64,000 bases of DNA, taken from NCBI GenBank assembly GCA_030737875.1, contig CM060915.1, forward strand, positions 360,403,863 to 360,467,862. The letters run 5' to 3'. The position numbers and the translations under genes are program-made. The notes below the pieces were generated by a model. That model ran no database searches. It saw nothing but the letters and a program-made list of their open reading frames with translations, and was not told the origin of the DNA. Below, in pieces: positions 48,246-59,994 of the stretch (its first letter is position 1; every line of letters begins with the position of its first letter). Source of the DNA: Allium sativum (taxonomy: Eukaryota > Streptophyta > Magnoliopsida > Asparagales > Amaryllidaceae).

Positions 48246-51200
48246 ATGGCACTTATGCATGAGGATAAGGCAGTTGAAAAGAAAGGGGATCAGAAGAAAC
48301 CCCAACAGCAAAATAAGAAGGGTGGTAAAAACAATAATGGCAAAGGGAAGAAGAAATGCTTCAATTGTGGGACGCCTGGCCATCTCAGCAAAGATTGTAG
48401 AAAGAAAAAGAAGACTGGTTGTTTTCATTGTGGAGATGCGGGACATTTAGTGAAGGACTGTCCAAAGAAGGGGCAGAGGGCAGGGTCTACCTCGGGAGGA
48501 CAGGTGCAGGCTCTTATGGCACCAGGGCAGGCAAGGGGGCAAGTTCAGGCTATTGCGGCCCCACCGCTGCAAGAAAGAGGTAGAACAATTTCTGTTGAAA
48601 GCTTAGTTTTTCTGTTTGATCATCCTGTCCGTACCTTATTCGATTCTGGCGCATCTCATTCGTTTATCTCTGCATCATTAGTTGAATCACTGCACTTGAA
48701 CACCGGTTTAGTAGAGGATCCCTTGGTCGTTTCAAATCCAATTGGGGGTTCGGCTCATTTGACCATGATATGTTTGGATTTGAAAATCTCTATACTTAGC
48801 GTTGAATTTAGATGTGATGCTTATGTATTGGGCTTCACGGGCTATGGGCTAATTTTAGGAATGGATTGGTTGTCTAGAAATAGGGCCATTCTTGATTTTG
48901 AAAGGAGAGTAGTTAGGCTTGTGACTCGCCTTGGTAATGCTCTCGACATCTTTTGTAATCCCATAAATTCCGTTATGCTAAGTTATCTTGAATCGCTTGA
49001 CGCGTCGGTAGAGAAACTGCGATCGGTAGAAGTGGTCCGGGAATATCCGGATGTGTTTGAGGAGGTGAAGGGCTTACCTCCAAAGCGGGAGATAGACTTT
49101 CGAATTTATCTTGTGGATAATGCTAAACCCGTATCTTTGCCAGTACGCCACATGGCTCCTCGTGAAAGGAGGGAACTCAATAAGCAAGTAAAGGAGTTGC
49201 TTGAGAAGGGGTTCATAAGACGTAGTATATCGGAGTGGGGTGCTCCAGTAGTTTTTGCCACAAAGGCGGATGAGTCTCTTAGACTTTGTATGGACTATAG
49301 AGAACTAAACAAGCTTACAAAAAAGAACCGACACCCACTGCCGAGGATTGACGATCTCTTTGATCAGTTAGTTGGCGCCTCAGTGTTTTCGCAGTTGGAC
49401 TTAGCCACTGGCTTTCATCAACTGAGAGTGGCTGAGGATAGTATAGATAAGACTGCTTTTAGGACTCCTGACGTATTCTATGAATGGCTAGTGATGCCCT
49501 TTGGTTTGACAAACGCCCCTGCATATTTTGTTGATTTGATGAGTAGGGTGTTTAGGGAATACCTTAACAAATTCGTGGTAGTCTTTGTGGATGACATCTT
49601 AGTCTTTTCTAAGAATAAAGAAGAGCACTCCCGACATCTTAGGGAAGTGTTGGATACCCTTCGAGCGCATAACCTTAAGGCAAAATTTTCTAAGTGTCAC
49701 TTCTGGAGGAAGGAAGTACGGTTCTTAGGGCACGTGGTTTCCAAAGAAGGGATAGCAGTGGATCCCGCAAAGGTGGTGGCCATCCAAGATTGGAAGGTCC
49801 CTAAAAATGCAACCGAAGTAAGAAGTTTCTTGGGGTTGGCTGGCTATTATAGGAAGTTTATCAAAGACTTCGCAAAAATATCAGCTCCATTAACACGGTT
49901 AACGAAGAAGAACCTGGTTTTTACGTGGGACAAAGATTGCGATGATGCGTTCCAACGTTTAAAGAGAGCCTTAACTTCAGCCCCAGTCTTAGTGCTGCCA
50001 GACGGGAATAAACCGTTTACCATCTATACTGATGCTTGTGGGACGGGACTTGGCGCGGTCCTCATGCAAGAGGGAAGAGTAATAGCCTATGGTGGAAGGC
50101 AGTTGAGGGTTCATGAAAAGAATTACCCCACGCATGACTTAGAGCTAGCCGCAATTGTTTTCGCGCTTAAGTCTTGGCGTCACTATCTTCTTGGTGAGAA
50201 ATTCGAACTATTCACTGACCACAAATCATTAAAATACTTATTCTCTCAGAAGGATTTGAATTTAAGGCAGCAACGGTGGATGGAATTCTTAGCCTCCTAC
50301 GATTTTGAAATAGCATATACCCCGGGCAAGGGTAACGTGGTGGCAGACGCCTTAAGTAGGAAAAGGTTGTCCTTGAGTCCGTTGTTTGTTGAACGACAAA
50401 GCTTAGAATTCATCTCTATGTTTGACTTTAGACCCTCCGTTGACTTAGTACCCGGTCTGTTAGCATCCTTGGAGGTTAGACCTACACTTCTAGGACGGGT
50501 TGGTGAGGCACAGCGAGACGACCCACAGTTGGTTGAGATAGTAGAAAAGCTCAAAGGGGGGGAGTCGTCAAGCCATCTTCGTAGGTATACCCTAGACGAT
50601 AAGGGTTGGTTACGAAGGGATAATAGACTTTGTGTACCACAAGACGAAGACTTAAGGAAGGCCATTCTTGATGATGCTCATCGCTCAAAAATGACCATTC
50701 ATCCCGGCGGGGATAAGATGTACAAAGATATGAAGCGGGTTTTCTTTTGGGCCGGTATGAAAAAGGATGTGGCCGAGTACGTCGCTAGATGCTTGGTGTG
50801 CCAACGAGTTAAAGCAGAACAAAAGAAACCCGGTGGGTTGCTTCACCCATTAGAAGTTCCACTATGGAAATGGGAAAGCATCTCAATGGATTTTGTGGAT
50901 GGATTACCAAGATCAAGGAAGGGTAACACGGGGATTTGGGTTATAGTAGATAGACTTACTAAAAGCGCCCATTTTATTCCCGTGAAAAGTAAGAGGACTG
51001 CTTCGTGGTTGGCTTCTGTATACATTAAGGAGATAGTTCGTTTGCACGGTATTCCTTCTAGTATAGTAAGCGACCGTGACCCCATCTTTACTAGCGAATT
51101 TTGGAAGAGTTTACAAGAGGTGGTAGGGACTCAGCTATGTTTGAACACCGCATATCATCCTCAGACAGACGGCCAAACCGAGAGGGTGAATCGCATTCTA

Positions 51201-51983
51201 GAGGATCTTTTAAGGCTTTGTATCCTAGACTTTGGGGGTACATGGGAAGAGCACCTTCCGTTAGTAGAATTCGCATATAATAATAGCTTTCAGTCTAGTA
51301 TTGGCATGGCACCTTTCGAAGCTCTTTATGGAAGGCCTTGCCGTTCGCCTACATGTTTGTGGGAATCTACCGATAAAATCCTACTTGGGCCCGATATGGT
51401 TAGGGAAACCTCGGAGAAGATTGAGTTGATTCGAAGGAGGATGAAAGCAGCACAAGATAGGCAAAAATCGTATGCTGATAAGAGGAGGACAGATCTTGAG
51501 TTTGACATTGGGGACATGGTTTTTATCAAAGTATCTCCGTTACAGAATGTTGTTCGCTTTGGGTCCGTGGGGAAATTAGCACCAAGGTTTGTAGGGCCGT
51601 TTCCTGTAAAAAACAGGATTGGGAAGATGGCATATAGGGTGGAGTTGCCTGAGAAACTTAGTGGAGTACACGACGTATTCCATGTATCACATTTGAGGAA
51701 GTGTTTGCACAAGACCGCGGAGGTGGTAGAGCCGAGCTTGCTTAAAGAGGTGGAAATAGAGCGTGATGCAACAATTAGACGAGCTCCTACATGCATTCTT
51801 GGGTCGGAGATCAAAAAGTTGAGGAATCGAGAGGTCAGACTGGTTAAAGTGCAATGGGGAGATGATGAGAGCAACGCAACTTGGGAGACAGAAGAGAAGA
51901 TGCGTTCGTTGTACCCTTTTCTTTTTGAGGGTATGTCTTTTAATTTCTCCTTTATCGCTTATCTTATCTTATCTTATCTTTAG
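48246..51983 (+). CDS. G2 pol polyprotein (knuckles, PR, RT, RNase H, IN, chromodomain)
   Basis: A 1245-residue open frame holding the replication enzymes of a Ty3/gypsy element. CCHC knuckles lie at residues 38-51 and 59-72; protease DSGA at 133-136; RT with D385 (LDLATGF) and FVDD at 447-450; RNase H acidic residues D596, E633, D658 and D701; integrase zinc site H812/H819/C849/C852 and catalytic D882, D943 and E979 with 35 residues between the last two; GPF (1117-1119) of a GPY/F-type module; and a chromodomain-like tail around 1185-1227 with [16 protein letters not shown]. All key residues are present. The first ATG at 48246 is internal: the frame is open upstream and belongs to gag-pol, with a -1 shift needed to join gag. 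The final residues after about 1228 ([14 protein letters not shown]) look like read-through into 3' non-coding sequence. Confidence 0.95.
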   Translation: MALMHEDKAVEKKGDQKKPQQQNKKGGKNNNGKGKKKCFNCGTPGHLSKDCRKKKKTGCFHCGDAGHLVKDCPKKGQRAGSTSGGQVQALMAPGQARGQVQAIAAPPLQERGRTISVESLVFLFDHPVRTLFDSGASHSFISASLVESLHLNTGLVEDPLVVSNPIGGSAHLTMICLDLKISILSVEFRCDAYVLGFTGYGLILGMDWLSRNRAILDFERRVVRLVTRLGNALDIFCNPINSVMLSYLESLDASVEKLRSVEVVREYPDVFEEVKGLPPKREIDFRIYLVDNAKPVSLPVRHMAPRERRELNKQVKELLEKGFIRRSISEWGAPVVFATKADESLRLCMDYRELNKLTKKNRHPLPRIDDLFDQLVGASVFSQLDLATGFHQLRVAEDSIDKTAFRTPDVFYEWLVMPFGLTNAPAYFVDLMSRVFREYLNKFVVVFVDDILVFSKNKEEHSRHLREVLDTLRAHNLKAKFSKCHFWRKEVRFLGHVVSKEGIAVDPAKVVAIQDWKVPKNATEVRSFLGLAGYYRKFIKDFAKISAPLTRLTKKNLVFTWDKDCDDAFQRLKRALTSAPVLVLPDGNKPFTIYTDACGTGLGAVLMQEGRVIAYGGRQLRVHEKNYPTHDLELAAIVFALKSWRHYLLGEKFELFTDHKSLKYLFSQKDLNLRQQRWMEFLASYDFEIAYTPGKGNVVADALSRKRLSLSPLFVERQSLEFISMFDFRPSVDLVPGLLASLEVRPTLLGRVGEAQRDDPQLVEIVEKLKGGESSSHLRRYTLDDKGWLRRDNRLCVPQDEDLRKAILDDAHRSKMTIHPGGDKMYKDMKRVFFWAGMKKDVAEYVARCLVCQRVKAEQKKPGGLLHPLEVPLWKWESISMDFVDGLPRSRKGNTGIWVIVDRLTKSAHFIPVKSKRTASWLASVYIKEIVRLHGIPSSIVSDRDPIFTSEFWKSLQEVVGTQLCLNTAYHPQTDGQTERVNRILEDLLRLCILDFGGTWEEHLPLVEFAYNNSFQSSIGMAPFEALYGRPCRSPTCLWESTDKILLGPDMVRETSEKIELIRRRMKAAQDRQKSYADKRRTDLEFDIGDMVFIKVSPLQNVVRFGSVGKLAPRFVGPFPVKNRIGKMAYRVELPEKLSGVHDVFHVSHLRKCLHKTAEVVEPSLLKEVEIERDATIRRAPTCILGSEIKKLRNREVRLVKVQWGDDESNATWETEEKMRSLYPFLFEGMSFNFSFIAYLILSYL

Positions 51984-52495
51984 TATGTCCTCTCATTAGT
52001 ATCTTTGACCTTTAGTTAGGATAATCCTATGGTTGAAACATGTGTTTGAGACATGTTATGTATGATGGATGCAAAATGGATGCAAGTGTTTGCTAGTGGT
52101 TGCTCGTGGATGCATATATACACACACTTTAGGCACTAGATCGGCTCAGTCACTTCATATTGCACATTGCATATATATGGATGTATTTAGTATAATGGTT
52201 GTACCATCATATGGATGCTGCATTCGGTTGAATGGGTGTGCACGCATATAGAAGTAGTATGTAAGCAATTAGGATCTTTTGCATACATAATGGATTCATG
52301 ACACTTACATAATTTGCATTAAGGAGGTCAACTGAATCAGTAGACCGCCTGATTTCGCATTAGGTAAGGACATGTACACACACTTGCATATGATCATAAA
52401 GCATTAGAAGTCTTTTAAGGACAATGGATGCCTGTGTATGATGGATGAGTAGATGGACGTTTGGATGGTAGGATATACATTCTTTCAGACTTGAA
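51984..52495 (+). other. G2 3' non-coding internal region
   Basis: Sequence between pol and the pre-PPT hairpin, rich in ATGGATGC and TGGTTGC steps. It has counterparts in G1 (5003-5560) on the opposite strand. No gene is supported. Confidence 0.7.
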
Positions 52496-52513
52496 GATTT
52501 CGGGGACGAAATC
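52496..52513 (+). other. Pre-PPT hairpin of G2
   Basis: GATTTCG / CGAAATC around the loop GGGA, 2 bp before the purine-rich tract region. Confidence 0.65.
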
Positions 52514-52515
52514 CT

Positions 52516-52530
52516 AAAAGGAGGGGAGAA
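52516..52530 (+). other. G2 polypurine tract
   Basis: AAAAGGAGGGGAGAA directly before the 3' LTR. Confidence 0.9.
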
Positions 52531-55461
52531 TGTAACACCCCGAATTTTCTATTAACACTAAAGTTGCTAAAATATTAATAAGTGTGTAAGAGAGGGGATG
52601 TATCTAATATGAATATAAAAATATTAATAAGTGTGTAAGAGAGGGGATGTATCTAATATGAATATAAAAATATTAATAAGTGTGTGAGAGAGGGGATGTA
52701 TCTAATATGTATATAAAAACAATAATAAGTAAAGGGGGATGTATCTAATATGTACATTGTAGAAAAAATATATATATATTTATGACATGAATAGAAGTTT
52801 ATTAATATGCTGAGTGTTTGCTGAGTCACTTCTGACTCATTGCTGAGTCAACAAGATAAACCCCATCTTGTCTGAACGGCTGCGGTTATTTCTAGGTTAA
52901 ATCTAATGGCCTAAATGAATTCTAAAATCTATAAATAAGTGGGTAGACCCTAGACCTAAATCACTTGTAAAATTAGAGAAGCTACCGTCATGCTGCTGCC
53001 ATGGAGTTCAGCATAGCCGTCACAAACTAAGAAGAGGAAGCCTAATCATCTACAACTAAATCTACACAAATCAAATCAAAAGATCTCTCTTTCTCTAATT
53101 CTTTTCTTTTGTTGGTGAGTATGATGATTCTCACAAGACTATTACAAACTAATTTGACTCAGTTATGAATGGATCACAAGAAAGTGATGTGATTTGTAAT
53201 TGTAAATTCTATATATTGTGGATCTCTTATTATGTTATTATGTTGTCGTATGATGTAAATTATATATGCTATGTCATGCTATGTTGTAAATTCTCTTATG
53301 CTATGTCGTGCTATGTTGAGAATCATGTCAAGCTATGTTATACTATCATACTATGCCATGTTATAAATCATGCTATATTATGTTGAAAAATCATGATGTT
53401 GTTGGATCATGCTTAAAGTTATGTTTTTTTTTTCTTAATTTAAATGGATCTTGTTTATGGGAATTTGCCTATTAGGTTAGGTGTACCCATAAACTTGAAA
53501 CTATAATTAAATAAAACTTGATTATGGGAATTTGCCTATTGAGTTAGGTGTACCCATATAAAACCATGTTGTTAAAAAATTAGATGATGTTGATTCACAC
53601 ATGTTCATATGTAAGTTTATGAAAATTGATTGAGATCATATTAGGTGAATTTTGAACAAGTTGACACCTTTAGATCCATGACATGTATAATCTATGCAAG
53701 TTGGACATATGCAAGTTTCACCCCTTATTATGATTCATTTGGTCACATATACATGTTGTTATTATGATAATCTCTTTTATGCTATGAGTTAGGCTATTCG
53801 AGTCTAACATATATTTTGCGAATAAACGTTCAAACGTGGGGTAGGGGTAATATTAGGAATTAATAAATTGGGTGCAATTTTGTAAGATGTTGCATACCAT
53901 GAATGAATGTCCATAATTGAGTCAATTATGGACATTGTTAAAAATTGGAAGTAATTAATAATTCAAGTAGGGAATTATTAAAATTGGGGGAAAGTGGATT
54001 ATTATTAATAATCAATGCTTAGGACACGAGGTTGGACCCGTTTGTGATGTAAACCTGCCCGGACCCGCCCGGCAAATCCAGTAGTCACAAATGTCGGCCC
54101 AATGTGAGAGGTCCTAGGCCCAAACTAAAGCATAACAGTTGTAAAGACACGAGGTTAGACTCTTTTATGGTGTAAGACTGCCCGGACCCGCCCGGCAAAT
54201 CCAGCTGCCATAAATGCCAGTCTAATGTGAGAGGTCTTTATGAGGTTATGGCCTTAATGAACTAAGAAATACTTAACCAGATAATCATGTAAGGTGGGAC
54301 ATGGGGGTTAAGTAGGTGCCTTGGGTGGCATGAGGAATCTGGTGGTTGCCTTTAGAGGCATTTGAAATACGATTAGACTTAACCAAACACACATGTAAAT
54401 GAACATGACTAAGTGGGTTAAGTGGGATGGACTAATGGGGACAAGCTTAGGTGGAATGCTTGTGGTAAATAGTGGGGGCCCATTTCAACCAGTATCCCAA
54501 AACGTATCTTTGTGGGCTCGACCCAAGTCGAGGACGGGACACGCATACTGGGTTTGACTATAAGAGGCCAAAACAGGGAGCGGTGGCAACGCAAGTCCAA
54601 CGGGTTTCATATGCGTGTGTGGACCCGGGCTTTTAGGTAAGACGTTGTTGCATCGTGTAGGTATAAGCCGTGCATGTCCGTTGTATCAGGTTGCCACTTT
54701 AGGGGAGTGATACACCCCACTGTGGGGCCAACACGGGTATCTACGAGTTAGGGAGCCGATCGAATAATGGGAAGTAGGGTACACCTAGTGGAGATAGGGG
54801 CAGGCGGCACCTATGTAGTCAGCTAGGGGTACGTAAAGCCATTGGGAAAGTTTCTAAGTGAAGCTAAGTGGGATGAATCTTTAGGGTGACTGGTGTGGTG
54901 CAGTATAGTGTTTATCCTTTAGTATTTAGGAGCGCCTATAACGTTGCCTTTAGCGATTGTCTATGTCCTTAATCTGCTCTTCATAGACATTTTCTTGTTT
55001 TCCAGCTTATGCCTTAGTCCAGTTATTTTGGTAATAGTATTGTAGAATTATCATATTCACCAGACTTTATGTCTGACCCCCTCTTTTCCATCCTTTTTCT
55101 CCCTTCAGGTCCGCAGGTTGGGCCAAGTTCTAGTGGAGTCTAGTTGGATCGCTTATCTTCTGGAAAGCTTGGACTGCTGAAGTAAAGTCCAGCTTGTTAT
55201 CTTTCTTTTTAATGGCTATTCATGTAATGGGATTATGTACTTGTTTTATCAAGATAGATATTGTACTTGACATTGAATATGGTGTTATGATGTAATCAAA
55301 CATGTTTTGACTTCTGCTACAATGAAATAAAGTTTTTGAATTTCCAAGTACTATTTTATATCTGTCTTGTTGTAATTTTACTGTTCTATATTCACTTAAA
55401 ACCTCCATGGAAGTTAATGCATTCCCTTTGTGAGTGACATTAATGGACGTGGGGTGTTACA
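52531..55461 (+). repeat. G2 3' LTR
   Basis: 2931 bp, nearly identical to the 5' LTR. Seen differences include two in the U3 tandem repeat, CTGAG for CCGAG near 52843, TTT for GGT in GGGCTTTTAGG near 54631, one in GGGCCAACACGG near 54730, one in GGACTGCTGAAG near 55176, and two AT/AC dinucleotide length changes. The stem-loop modules are at 54025-54113 and 54148-54236. Confidence 0.96.
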
Positions 55462-57263
55462 CTCACCTCCCTTTCAACCATCGTCGGCGACAACAGACAC
55501 CCCCGGAGCTTCTTCCGACGTCACCACCAGGACCACCTTCGACTTCGCCCCCTCCGCCATCACCGCTGCCACCCAGAACCTCATCGTCCGCACAAAAACC
55601 CAACCTGACCCATTTCCGTTCATCTGTACACTGCAGCCGCCACACCCCGAGCTGAGCCACCGGACCGCTTCCATTGGGTGCGCCTCGCCACCCAACACCG
55701 CCACCTTCCTGTCTGCGACGCCAACCAACACCCACGGCGCCGGAAAACCTACAACTCCGGCCTCAACTTCGAAAACGAACTCAGAAATCAAACCTCACGT
55801 TCATCACCCAATTTCTCCCTCCTCCGACCACCAGAGACTTCGATACCACAGCCAAAACGACGGTATCCCTCCCCTCTACAAAAGCCCTAAGGCCCCGTCC
55901 CTCCAAATCGACCGAGCCTCTCGAATTTGGACCAAAATCGAAATTGGTTTTCTGGCTTTTAACCTGGATTCCGACCACCATACTTGCCGAAACCACCCCA
56001 ACTTCTGGCTGTAGGTAGCCCTCCTCCCGATCTACCATTTCCCTTCATGTCCCCTTAGCAAAAACTCTACGGATTGAGAGAATTAATTGTTTTAGTATTT
56101 AGGGACTTTTTTGCAAAATGTGATGAGGAAAATTATGGTTGGCTGAAAATAGTGATAGGGAAGGGTTTATATAAGTGTAGTTTATTATATTTTAAGTTGA
56201 CGTGACGACTGACATTGACCGACGATTTTTATTTCGTACCTATCGCTATTTCTGATATTGTTTATTGGCTCCTGCGCTCACATACAAGCTCTGTTCGTGA
56301 TGCAACTGGACGACATAATATAATTTGACGATACGGTCCTAACGAATCTTGTTTCGTCGAATTCCGTGCTCGTATGCTCAAATAGCGTTTGTACACGTCC
56401 AAATAGATTGATTTATTTTACATTTTATTTTGCCATGCTCACAGAATAATCCCGATTGACGTGCCACTTGAAACCTAGCAATAATTTACCGTTGCGGTCC
56501 CAATAAAATTTGTTTCGTCGAAAACAGAGGTCGTTTGAAAAATGTCCCATTTTATAACTGGCCAATTCGAATAAAATAAACCAATTTTAAAGTACTTCAA
56601 TATAATAATATTAAAATATTGCAGTTGGCCATACACGACCAGAATTTGATGTATTACCAAAGAAAAATATCCCGGGTTGAATTCAAAGCCAAATTGATAC
56701 TCAAAATATTTAAAAACCGATATTATATATATACGCAGCGCTATATATATATAAAGGGAATTTTGGCGCTGTTTTTCAAAGAATTTGATTTGGACATAAA
56801 ACAAAATCTACACGACGAAAACTGGATTTTCCTCTGCCATTGGAAAGATATCGTCAAACCGGTCCCGACGTTTCTTGTTTCGAGGAAATCCGACTTATTT
56901 TGAACCCGGTACGACCAATTGAAGTCTAAAACGCCAAAACGCGAACTGCCGCGCTGTTGCAGCTCGTTATTTAATTAAATTATAAACCATATATATTCGT
57001 CGTCGTTTTCAAAACGAATTGTCGCTAAAATTTCAGTATAAACAATATTTGACCACTTTAAACTGTCCCATCACAATATATTTCAAATTCGACAATTTCC
57101 CATATTTTGGATATTAAAATAATATTTATTATTTATTTTAAATAATATATTCACAATATAATCGTTAAATTCGATTATTTAAATTCAAACCAATATTTTA
57201 AATAAATAAAATATTTAAAATAACCCAAATAAATAGGCAGAAAATACGGGTCGTTACAGGCGT

Positions 57264-58149
57264 TATATTTGCGAATAAAATATGATGAAGATAATTGAAG
57301 ACAGATTTATGCAAGGGCTGTTCTGGCGATCCTTGGTAGAAATTGCCTAAGATTGATTACAGAATAATGCCTTCGGTTTGTCCAGTCCTAGGACAACCTG
57401 TATGGAAGAACGTCTGACAGAGTATATTTGATAGATCGCGTAAGTTGATCTCTTCAAACGTATTTACTTTTTATGGCAGAGGAATTCATTTCTCTTCGCT
57501 GTTTACCCGTGGTATGTTTGGAGAAATCAATTTGTGATTTGGCGGGTATGACGATGTGACATTCGAAGTAAACAAAGGTGTGATCTGTACGTTAGGGCCT
57601 CTAGCCTCACCACTAGGAAATGGTAAAAAATCGGGTAGGTTGCATGGCTAAGTGGTTAGCTGCCAATTAGGGTGAATTGTCACCTGATCTAAAGAAATTC
57701 CATTTACTTCTATAATCTATTTCGATGATGTCCCTTTCGGGAAACGGTTGCTGATCCCAACCGTTGGTGATAATACATTCGGTACACTCAAGCGAAATGA
57801 GTGACCGGTCATGTTTAGCCTGGGTTACAAGATGTTCTTGTTGAACCCGGTGTATTCCTCTCTAGAGATACACTATCGGAGGGTGGTCCTATACCTTGCC
57901 AGTTGGAATTCCTTAACCAATAAGCGCCCATGGTTTTTGATTATATATTATGTATGTGGAACGTGAGATGAAAGCATTCTTCTAGATGATTATTATATTG
58001 TGGTTGATAGACACTATCATAATATCAAGGGAGTTTTGATATAAAAGATCATTGTTTCCTGGAAAAGGATTTTTGATGATAAATCAAATGCTTTGGATTC
58101 TCATAAGGGAAAAACCCGTTCCGTTATACAACGTGGTCTTATGAGATAT
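57264..58149 (+). repeat. X3 LTR, right part
   Basis: Resumes the X3 LTR after D1 (GGCGT at 57259-57263). Shared landmarks with the reverse complement of D1 LTR A are CCTTCGGTTTGTCCAGTCC near 57370 with ACCTGTATGGAAGAACGTCTGACAG, GATCCCAACCGTTGGTGATA near 57753, and TTGAACCCGGTGTATTCCTC near 57841. It is cut at 58149 by G3. With the left part it totals about 4.8 kb, consistent with a 5.6-kb family whose last part lies beyond G3. Confidence 0.65.
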
Positions 58150-58576
58150 TGTAACACCCCGAATTTTTGAATAATCGAATTAATTAAATTAAAGAATAAT
58201 TAATCGCAGATGTGAGAATTAAGGGAATCGGGTTGAGCCATTGTGTTCGTCTCGGAATTATGGTTGAGATAGAGTCCGAGTTTGCGTAAAACGGACACCG
58301 GATGAAGGAGATATGGACGAACGAAGTCAGGCGGAAAAATCAGAAAAAATAATAATTGAACTGGTGCACTTGGGAAGCGCGCCAGTAAAAATGTTGCACT
58401 GGCACACCTACCAAGTGCGCCCAGGACGAGCAGAAAGCCTGCATAGCTTTCTGGTGTAATCTGATCCATATTATGACTCATTGCTGAGACATTAAGGCTG
58501 AGGAGTCACCCTATCCCAACTGAATGGTTTTGATTAACCCTAAGATCATCTGACGGCTATAATGAAATTGAAATTC

Positions 58577-58584
58577 TATATAAA
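58577..58584 (+). promoter_or_regulatory. TATA box of G3 5' LTR
   Basis: TATATAAA followed by CATGGGTAGACTCAAACCC. Confidence 0.65.
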
Positions 58585-59782
58585 CATGGGTAGACTCAAA
58601 CCCTAAAATCAAATAAAAATCTAAATCATGGCCGTCATGCTGTCATCTTGTAACCTAGAGCAGCCGCCACCAACTAGAGTGAAATCAAAGCTAATCAACT
58701 CAATTCTATTCGACTCAAATCTAAACAATAACGAATCTACTACAAAGGAGAGCTAAATCAATTTCAGAACTCAGATTTCAGAATGCAAGACCTTCTTTTT
58801 GTGAGTTTGATTTCTTTAATAAGATAATTAATAATTTAATTGGATTGAGCTATGATTTGGATTATATGGTTATGTTGTGAATCATTGACCGTATGTTATT
58901 ATCTATGTTGTAAAGCTGTGATGTTATCATCTATGTTGTAAATCTATGTTAATTGTTGGCTTATGTACAATCAATTCATAATGATGTTTCATATGCTAGT
59001 TTGGTTATGTTGTTGGAACTAATTCATATGTTAAATCGTATATATGTATGCAAGTTTAGATGTTAATTTTGATATGAATCATATGCAAGTTAGTGAGAAT
59101 CATGTACAACCTTACATGTTTCATGACATCTATTTTATGTAAGCTTGGATCTAAAGTTTAGGCCAAGACATGTGTGAGTTATATACTAGTATACAAATTT
59201 CTATATGCTAGTTTACATGTAGATCTTAATTTACATGTTTTAGATGCAAGTTTACACCCTAGTTTATGTTGCATAAATTACATATGCAAGTATATATGTT
59301 GGAGTATGAATCATGTAAAGTTTGTAACTATTTCCTATGCAAGTTTACACCTTATGATTAGATCTATGACATCCATAGTTTATGCAAGTTTGTAACTTTG
59401 GCCTATGCCAGTTTTTTTTTAAAAAACCTTATTCACACATGCAAGTTCACCCCTTATGTTTAGATCTAGTTTTTATTCTATACATGTTGTGATGTTTTCT
59501 CTTTATTCCATAAGTTAGACTATTCGAGTCTAACGTATATTTCACGTTAAACGAACGAACGTACAACGTGGGGCTAGGGGATAATATTAAAAGATTTAAT
59601 ATTAAGAATTGGCATAAATGCCTTAAATGTGATATTAATTGGTATAATTTTATATACCATAAATTGATGGACATAATTGAGTCAATTATGGACATAGTTA
59701 AATTTGTAATTGATTGACAATTTGAATAGGGAAATTAGTTCAAATTGGGGATAATTAATTATGTTTAATTAATCGCCTAAGA

Positions 59783-59994
59783 CAAGAGGTTAGGCTCTTT
59801 TGTGATGTAAGACTGCCCGGACCTGCCCGGCAATCCAGCTGCCACAAATGCCAGTCTAATGTGGGAGGTCTTAAGCATAAATTAAATGCGTAACAGTTGT
59901 AAAGACATGAGGTTAGGCTCATTTGTGGTGTAAGACTGCCCGGACCTGCCCGACAAATACAGCTGCCACAAATGCCAGTCTAATGTGGGAGGTC
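59783..59994 (+). repeat. Twin stem-loop module, G3 5' LTR
   Basis: Copies at 59783-59870 and 59906-59994. Inner arms are TTTGTG / CACAAA and TTTGTGG / CCACAAA; outer arms are TTAGGCT / AGTCTAA with one G-U pair. Confidence 0.7.

Larger units (their letters stand above)
44469..55461 (+). mobile_element. G2: young, nearly intact Ty3/gypsy chromovirus-like element
   Basis: A complete 10,993-bp plus-strand element with LTRs 44469-47395 and 52531-55461, CTCAC duplications, a tRNA-iMet primer site, gag, a 1245-codon frame covering knuckles to chromodomain, and a polypurine tract. By eye the two LTRs differ at only about seven substitutions and two 2-bp indels over 2.9 kb (about 0.25%), so the insertion is very recent. 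One frameshift between capsid and knuckles is the only coding defect I found. The same family layout in G1 and G3 suggests a single gag-pol frame originally. Confidence 0.96.
33160..57258 (-). mobile_element. D1: LARD-like element with giant LTRs and 1-kb interior
   Basis: A minus-strand LTR retrotransposon flanked by GGCGT duplications. LTR A is 33160-39664 and LTR B is 40658-57258. After removing the LINE (plus its duplication) from A and G2 (plus its duplication) from B, the LTRs are about 5601 and 5603 bp. The interior (39665-40657) is 993 bp and carries a tRNA-iMet-like primer site and a polypurine tract but no supported coding frame. The element is about 12.2 kb without its guests, of which about 92% is LTR. 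By eye the LTRs differ by a few percent. It must have moved with proteins from another element. It resembles LARD-type elements in being large and non-coding, but there the interior is usually the large part. Confidence 0.92.
40658..57258 (-). repeat. D1 LTR B (5' LTR), split by G2
   Basis: Consists of 40658-44468 and 55467-57258 (about 5603 bp without G2 and its duplication). It starts TGTAATGACCC and ends GGGTCGTTACA on the plus strand. It lacks the LINE found in LTR A, which dates the LINE after D1 inserted. Its TATA box is at 56166-56173 and its GC-rich leader at 55467-56040. The small frames repeated between LTR A and LTR B are paralogous copies of the same non-coding sequence. Confidence 0.92.

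Noticed and set aside
48211..48248. Programmed -1 frameshift between gag and pol in G2
   Set aside because: No slippery heptamer of the usual type is visible and G3 reads through in one frame. A one-base deletion is simpler.
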